Assembly (NCBI GenBank): GCA_045543095.1
Contig: JAZQMC010000008.1
Coordinates: forward strand, 120,569 to 184,568
Origin: Fimenecus sp045543095
GTDB lineage: Bacteria; Bacillota; Clostridia; Oscillospirales; Acutalibacteraceae
Length of the DNA stretch: 64,000 nt
Direction of reading: 5' to 3'
The translations under genes and the position numbers were made by a program. Under the pieces are notes generated by a model, which saw only the letters and a list, made by a program, of their open reading frames with translations, was not told the origin of the DNA and ran no database searches. Positions 59,396 to 64,000 of the stretch are shown piece by piece (position 1 is the stretch's first letter; every line of letters starts with the position of its first letter).

Positions 59396-61196
59396 CATCA
59401 AGTTTAAGCACAGCCATAAATGCCTCTTGTGGTACTTCAACAGTACCAAAGTGACGCATACGCTTTTTACCTTCCTTCTGTTTTTCAAGCAATTTCTTTT
59501 TACGTGTAATGTCACCGCCATAGCATTTCGCAAGAACGTCTTTTCGCATAGCCTTAACGGTTTCGCGGGCAATAACCTTGCCACCAATCGCCATCTGAAT
59601 CGGAATCTCAAACATCTGACGCGGAATATTGTCCTTAAGCTTTTCTGCAATTCTGCGAGCCTTTGCATAAGCCTTTTCGCTATGAATCATAAATGAAAGT
59701 GCATCAATAATGTCACCGTTGAGAAGTACGTCAAGCTTAATAATGCTTGAACGTTGATAATCACTCATTTCATAGTCGAATGATGCGTAACCACGAGTAC
59801 GAGATTTAAGCACATCAAAGAAATCGTAAATAATTTCGTTAAGTGGTAAAATATAATGTAAATCAACTCTATCACTTGCAAGGTGAGTGGTATTCACATA
59901 AACACCGCGTCTGTCCTGACACAAATTCATAATTGAACCGATATATTCGGGTGGTGCATAGATGTGTGCCTCGACAGTTGGTTCTTCGCAGTAGTCGATT
60001 ACTGCAGGGTCGGGGTAGTGGCTTGGGTTGTCGATTTCAATAATATCGCCGTTTGTAAGGTGAACCTTATAAATAACACTCGGAATTGTTGTAACAAGGT
60101 CAAGATTATATTCTCTTTCAAGTCTTTCCTGAATGATTTCAAGGTGCAAAAGTCCCAAGAAACCACAACGGAAACCAAAGCCCAATGCACCCGAGGTTTC
60201 AGGCTCAAAAGAGAGTGCAGCATCATTTAACTGCAATTTTTCAAGTGCCTCACGAAGATTTTCATAGTCTGCACCGTCAGCGGGGTAAACACCGCAGAAC
60301 ACCATTGGGTTAACCTTACGGTAGCCTGCAAGTGCCTCGCTTGCGGGGTTCTCTGCAGTAGTAACCGTGTCACCAACGCGTGCATCACTAACTGTCTTGA
60401 TTGATGCGGTGATATAACCAACCTCGCCCGAAGAGAGTTCTTTTGCGGGCTCCATTGCATTTGGTCGCATATAACCAACCTCAACAACATTGAATTCTGC
60501 ACCCGTTGCCATCATTCGCATTGTGTCGCCAGGCTTAATTTTACCGTCAACAATTCGCACATAAACAATAACACCCTTGTAGCTGTCATAAACCGAGTCA
60601 AAAACAAGTGCACGAAGTGGTTTGTCGTCATTATTTTCGGGTGGTGGAACAAGACTTACAATGCTCTCAAGCACCGCACCTACATTTTCACCTGTTTTTG
60701 CAGAAACTCTTGGGGCTTCATCGCAAGGCAAACCGATTACCTCTTCAACCTCATTTGCAACGCGGTCAGGGTCCGCGGCGGGCAAGTCAATCTTATTGAT
60801 TACAGGCACTAATTCAAGGTCGTGGTCAAGGGCTAGATATGTATTAGCCAAAGTCTGTGCCTCAACACCTTGGGAAGCGTCAATTATGAGCACCGCACCC
60901 TCGCAAGCAGCAAGTGAACGAGAAACCTCATAGTTAAAGTCAACGTGACCGGGGGTGTCAATTAAGTTAAGCTCGTATTCTTCGCCGTCTTGTGCCTTAT
61001 AGTTAAGTTTTACCGCGTGAGCCTTGATTGTTATACCACGCTCACGCTCCAAGTCCATATTGTCAAGTAATTGTTCAGTCATATCACGCTTTGCAACAGT
61101 TTCGGTTAATTCCAAAAGTCTGTCGGCAAGCGTAGATTTGCCGTGGTCAATGTGAGCAATAATTGAAAAATTTCTGATGTTTTCTTTCTTCTGCAT
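59388..61196 (-). CDS. lepA: elongation factor 4 (LepA GTPase)
   Basis: 602 residues. GTPase G1 AHIDHGKSTLADRLLE, G2 DMERERGITIKA-like block, G3 DTPGHVDF, G4 NKIDLPAADPDRVA, then domains II-V and the LepA-specific C-terminus (KLDVLLNGDIIDALSFMIH, RQMFEIPIQMAIGGKVIARE, CYGGDITRKKKLLEKQKEGK). It back-translocates or remodels stalled ribosomes. No ribosome binding site is needed for the next gene, whose start overlaps its stop by eight bases. Confidence 0.96.
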   Translation of the reverse strand: MQKKENIRNFSIIAHIDHGKSTLADRLLELTETVAKRDMTEQLLDNMDLERERGITIKAHAVKLNYKAQDGEEYELNLIDTPGHVDFNYEVSRSLAACEGAVLIIDASQGVEAQTLANTYLALDHDLELVPVINKIDLPAADPDRVANEVEEVIGLPCDEAPRVSAKTGENVGAVLESIVSLVPPPENNDDKPLRALVFDSVYDSYKGVIVYVRIVDGKIKPGDTMRMMATGAEFNVVEVGYMRPNAMEPAKELSSGEVGYITASIKTVSDARVGDTVTTAENPASEALAGYRKVNPMVFCGVYPADGADYENLREALEKLQLNDAALSFEPETSGALGFGFRCGFLGLLHLEIIQERLEREYNLDLVTTIPSVIYKVHLTNGDIIEIDNPSHYPDPAVIDYCEEPTVEAHIYAPPEYIGSIMNLCQDRRGVYVNTTHLASDRVDLHYILPLNEIIYDFFDVLKSRTRGYASFDYEMSDYQRSSIIKLDVLLNGDIIDALSFMIHSEKAYAKARRIAEKLKDNIPRQMFEIPIQMAIGGKVIARETVKAMRKDVLAKCYGGDITRKKKLLEKQKEGKKRMRHFGTVEVPQEAFMAVLKLDDE

Positions 61197-61199
61197 ATA

Positions 61200-62054
61200 T
61201 TACCTCATAAATCCGTTGCCGAGAATTTGCTTTGATTGTGTCACAATAAAAAAAGCATTTTCGTCGGCAGATTTTATTTTTTTAATAAGTTTGTGTGTCT
61301 GATTATCAAAGCAAGCACACAAAAGCACATCTTTGTCCGCTTTTGAATAACCGCCCTGTGCCTTTAAAATGGTCACACCGCGGTCAAGGTCATTGATAAT
61401 CATATTGCGTAGCTTTTCGCTTTGCTCTGAAATAATTAAAATCATAGCACCGCGGCTTACACCGAAAATTACATAGTCGAGCACCTGTGCACTGACAAAA
61501 ATAACAACCGAAGCATAGAGCATTGATTCAAAGTTTTTATAAATAAGTCCGCCGAGAATAACAACAAAAGCATCAAAAATTAAAATACTCTGTCCTATTG
61601 AAATCTGCGGATTTTTAAGTTTTACAAGTTTTGCGATAATATCAACACCACCGGTTGTGGCGTTGCGGATAAATATTATTCCGAGAGCAAGTCCCACAAG
61701 TGCACCGCCGAAAAGGGACGAAAGCAACAAATCGTTTTGATACACGGGCAAAACAACGCCCAAGTCAATAAACAAAGAGTTTATAAGTGTTGCCCATACT
61801 GTGCGAAGAACAAATCTAACCCCAAGTTTTTTAAAAGCAATAATGAAAAGGGGAATGTTCATTATAAAAATTACCGTACCTATGGGCAAGCTAAAAAGAT
61901 AGTTGAGAATTGTTGCAATTCCTGTAAAACCGCCGTTTAAAATGTTGTTTTTTGATAAAAAGCAGTTAATGGCGATTGAGTATAAAACCCCGCCGATAAT
62001 AAATATGAAAGTGTCAACAAAAAACTCACGAACTTTATTTCTGCGTATTTTCAT
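61200..62054 (-). CDS. YitT family membrane protein (DUF161/DUF2179)
   Basis: 284 residues from the ATG at 62054, which lies inside the end of mrnC (20-base overlap) with GGGGAT upstream. Five or six membrane helices (about 1-190) with NILNGGFTGIATILNYLF and LIFIRNATTGGVDIIAKLVKLKNP, then a cytoplasmic DUF2179 domain (DRGVTILKAQGGYSKADKDVLLCACF) that probably binds a nucleotide-like ligand. Function is unknown. It sits three bases before lepA and belongs to that transcription unit. Confidence 0.9.
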   Translation of the reverse strand: MKIRRNKVREFFVDTFIFIIGGVLYSIAINCFLSKNNILNGGFTGIATILNYLFSLPIGTVIFIMNIPLFIIAFKKLGVRFVLRTVWATLINSLFIDLGVVLPVYQNDLLLSSLFGGALVGLALGIIFIRNATTGGVDIIAKLVKLKNPQISIGQSILIFDAFVVILGGLIYKNFESMLYASVVIFVSAQVLDYVIFGVSRGAMILIISEQSEKLRNMIINDLDRGVTILKAQGGYSKADKDVLLCACFDNQTHKLIKKIKSADENAFFIVTQSKQILGNGFMR

Positions 62055-62457
62055 CCGAGGTATCCCCAACACAAGTGATAACCTCATTAAGCAACAGATT
62101 AAGTCTTTCGCTTTCGTCTTTTAAATATAAATATCCGATAAGTGCCTCGAATCCCGTTGCGTAATGATAGTCACATCCGCTTTGGTTCTTCGGTGTGTGC
62201 GAGGTGTGAGCATTTCTTCCACGCTTGAACACCTCAAGTTCTTTTTCGGTGAGTAACGGCATAATTTTTCTCATGGCCGTTGCCTGTGCCGAAGCCTTTA
62301 CCGATTGAACCGAAAGCCTATGTAACTCGCCAACTGGACGGTTGGCATCACAAACCAGCATTTCACGGATAAACAGTGAAAATACTGCGTCACCCGTGAA
62401 TGCAAGTGTTAGCGGACTTAATGTGTCCGCCTTAATATCTTTACCATATAATCTCAT
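62035..62457 (-). CDS. mrnC: Mini-ribonuclease 3
   Basis: 140 residues: an RNase III catalytic domain without a dsRNA-binding domain. LAFTGDAVFSLFIREML carries the catalytic Asp; FKRGRNAHTSHTPKNQSGCDYHYATGFEALIGYLYL is the Mini-III signature with the second metal-binding residues (E in FEALIG). It matures 23S rRNA ends. 15 bases after obgE; its end overlaps the YitT gene start. Confidence 0.93.
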   Translation of the reverse strand: MRLYGKDIKADTLSPLTLAFTGDAVFSLFIREMLVCDANRPVGELHRLSVQSVKASAQATAMRKIMPLLTEKELEVFKRGRNAHTSHTPKNQSGCDYHYATGFEALIGYLYLKDESERLNLLLNEVITCVGDTSDENTQK

Positions 62458-62472
62458 AAAGTAACCCCAATA

Positions 62473-63744
62473 TTACGGTACATAATCAAATTCCAAATCA
62501 TAAATGCTTACTGTGTCACCCTCGTGAATTCCCTTGTCAATAAGAGCCTGAATAACACCGCGTTCCTGAATAACGCGTTGGAAATACTGAAGTGACTCGT
62601 AATCATCAAGGTCGGTTTTGCAAAGAATACGATAAATCCAATCCGCCTCAACGATGTAAACTCCGTCTTCGACAGTAACAGTAAATCCGTCTTTACTCTT
62701 TTTAGCAAGCACTTCCATTGGGATTTCTTCGCTTTCATATTGCTTGACGGGAGGGAGTGTGTCGAGCATTCTTGCCACCGCATTTATAACTTCCTTTGTG
62801 CCATGCTGAATTGGTGCTACCATTTCATAGTATTCGTAGCCGAGCCCCTCAATATACTGACGGAAGCGTGCTAACTGCTCGTCTTCAGCAAGGTCAATTT
62901 TATTGCCGACAACAATCTGCGGGCATTTTGAAAGCTCGGGGTTGAATTTTTCCAGCTCTGCGTTGATTGCCTCAAAATCTTCAATGGGGTCGCGACCCTC
63001 ACTGCCTGCCACATCAACAATGTGTACAAGCATTCGGCAACGCTCAACATGACGCAAGAATTCGTGACCAAGACCAATACCGTCTGCCGCACCTTCAATA
63101 AGACCGGGAATATCCGCCATAACAAAGCTTTTTTCAGGACCCATTGAAACGACGCCCAATACAGGAACAATTGTTGTAAAGTGATAGTCGCCAACAAGTG
63201 GTTTAGCCTGACTAACAACTGAAATGAATGAGGATTTGCCAACGTTTGGAAAGCCTAAAAGTCCAACGTCTGCAATGAGTTTTAATTCAAGACTTACTTC
63301 CCATTCTTCACCGGGAGCACCGTTTTTTGCAAATTTTGGTGTCTGACGGGTTGATGTTGCAAAGTGTGAGTTACCCCAACCACCTCTGCCACCTTTAGCA
63401 CCGATAAATTCGTCGTCAGTTGACATATCCGCCATAATAACTCCGCTCTCAACCTCGCGAATAATCGTACCGCGGGGAACTTTGATAATTAAATCCTGAC
63501 CGCGTTTACCGCTACGTTTACCGCCACTGCCGTTAGCACCGTTTTCTGCCTTATATTTTCTCTTGTAACGAAAATCCGCAAGGGTGGAGAGATTATCGTC
63601 AACCTTAAAAACAATGTTACCGCCACGGCCACCGTCACCACCGTCGGGACCGCCTGCATTGATGTATTTTTCTCTGTGGAAAGCCACAGCACCGTTACCG
63701 CCGTCGCCCGCTTTAATTTTAACTTTTGCAATATCAACAAACAT
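62473..63744 (-). CDS. obgE: Obg GTPase
   Basis: 423 residues from the ATG at 63744 (GAGGT upstream). The N-terminal glycine-rich Obg domain (GDGGNGAVAFHREKYINAGG, GGDGGRGGNIVF), the GTPase core with G1 GFPNVGKSS, G2 FTT, G3 ADIPGLIEGA, G4 VGNKIDLAE, and a C-terminal OCT domain (from about residue 340, ending LEFDYVP). It works in ribosome assembly and stress signalling; in spore formers it is essential. First gene of the operon obgE-mrnC-yitT-lepA-deacylase-hemW. Confidence 0.96.
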   Translation of the reverse strand: MFVDIAKVKIKAGDGGNGAVAFHREKYINAGGPDGGDGGRGGNIVFKVDDNLSTLADFRYKRKYKAENGANGSGGKRSGKRGQDLIIKVPRGTIIREVESGVIMADMSTDDEFIGAKGGRGGWGNSHFATSTRQTPKFAKNGAPGEEWEVSLELKLIADVGLLGFPNVGKSSFISVVSQAKPLVGDYHFTTIVPVLGVVSMGPEKSFVMADIPGLIEGAADGIGLGHEFLRHVERCRMLVHIVDVAGSEGRDPIEDFEAINAELEKFNPELSKCPQIVVGNKIDLAEDEQLARFRQYIEGLGYEYYEMVAPIQHGTKEVINAVARMLDTLPPVKQYESEEIPMEVLAKKSKDGFTVTVEDGVYIVEADWIYRILCKTDLDDYESLQYFQRVIQERGVIQALIDKGIHEGDTVSIYDLEFDYVP

Positions 63745-63861
63745 AATTTTACCTCGTAAGTAATACAATTATATATAAATTCCCATTATCCTTAATATTT
63801 TACACTATTTTTATAAAATAATAAATAGGTATTTTGATATTTTTTATTATTTTTTGTATAA

Positions 63862-64000
63862 CAAATTTGAATTTGTCGAATTCTTTTTATTTACCTGTCA
63901 TTCTGAGCGAAGCGAAGAATCTCCACCAAAGTGAAATGTTAACTCAACAGAGATTCTTCGTCACTGCGTTCCTCAGAATGACTACCCAATTATATAATCG
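63862..64000. repeat. composite intergenic repeat (outer arm B, core C copy), cut by the window end
   Basis: Outer arm CAAATTTGAATTTGTCG at 63862, then core C at 63896-63982, which is identical over about 100 bases to 12116-12222, including the trailing TATATAATCG. The far arm lies outside the window. Confidence 0.8.

Noticed and set aside
58913..59668. 251-residue open frame ending in the deacylase
   Set aside because: The first ~91 codons run antiphase inside lepA and have an arginine-rich shadow composition. The deacylase family starts at the ATG near 59395.
1..64000. CRISPR array
   Set aside because: Repeats in this window are palindromic, dispersed and not regularly spaced; no cas gene is present.

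Overview
The window looks like chromosomal DNA of an anaerobic, spore-forming, low-GC Clostridia member, most likely of the gut Oscillospirales/Ruminococcaceae type. The reasons are a GerA-type germinant receptor operon, a class III (anaerobic) ribonucleotide reductase, Trp T-box and cobalamin riboswitch control, strong AGGAGG ribosome binding sites, and many short palindromic intergenic repeats. The placement below the class Clostridia is an inference.

Layout. 1-7.5 kb: the end of a ketopantoate reductase gene; two small membrane proteins; a GntR/ABC/permease/exported-protein operon on the minus strand; an AI-2E family membrane protein overlapping a DUF1846 gene. 7.6-14.4 kb: an ABC ATPase without a permease, a 1191-residue cell-surface double metallophosphoesterase, a B12-riboswitch operon (DUF4430 lipoprotein plus ECF-type S component) and a GDPD-like protein. 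14.4-18.6 kb: a spermidine/putrescine ABC operon (potABCD). 18.8-22 kb: anaerobic ribonucleotide reductase, in which the glycyl-radical domain is a separate 58-residue gene between nrdD and nrdG. 22.1-28.4 kb (minus): a DUF6809-like protein, a heterodimeric ABC exporter behind a leader-peptide attenuator, tRNA-Pro with a duplicated 3' end, and trpB under a Trp T-box. 28.8-37 kb: polA, a small unknown gene, an arginine-phosphatase-like/RimI fusion, tsaD, GTP-dependent PEP carboxykinase and a tail-anchored phosphoesterase. 37-43.6 kb: a sialic-acid or N-acyl-sugar utilisation region (NanA-like lyase, AGE epimerase, ROK kinase, sialidase-like propeller) with a membrane-anchored foldase gene in the middle. 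43.7-48.6 kb: DUF4363 and DUF421 genes divergent from a three-gene ger operon. 48.7-55.6 kb: an exported protein, phosphohexomutase, a NifU-like domain, GH38 alpha-mannosidase, and a small XRE regulator divergent from a zinc-ribbon membrane protein. 55.7-63.8 kb (minus): metA, small unknowns, a decayed REP-associated transposase, and the housekeeping set obgE-mrnC-yitT-lepA-deacylase-hemW.

The most notable points are the split NrdD/glycyl-radical protein; the complete 1:2/2:3/3:4 attenuator architecture upstream of the ABC exporter, whose 26-codon leader peptide has a near-perfect 15-base complement between its own ribosome binding site and codons 14-18; the B12-riboswitch DUF4430/ECF pair; and the phosphatase-acetyltransferase fusion next to tsaD. 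Intergenic DNA is filled with at least four families of palindromic repeats, some nested inside shared outer arms, and a REP-associated (Y1-type) transposase relic is present that could have mobilised one of them. All assignments were made by reading motifs; no database search or structure prediction was run.
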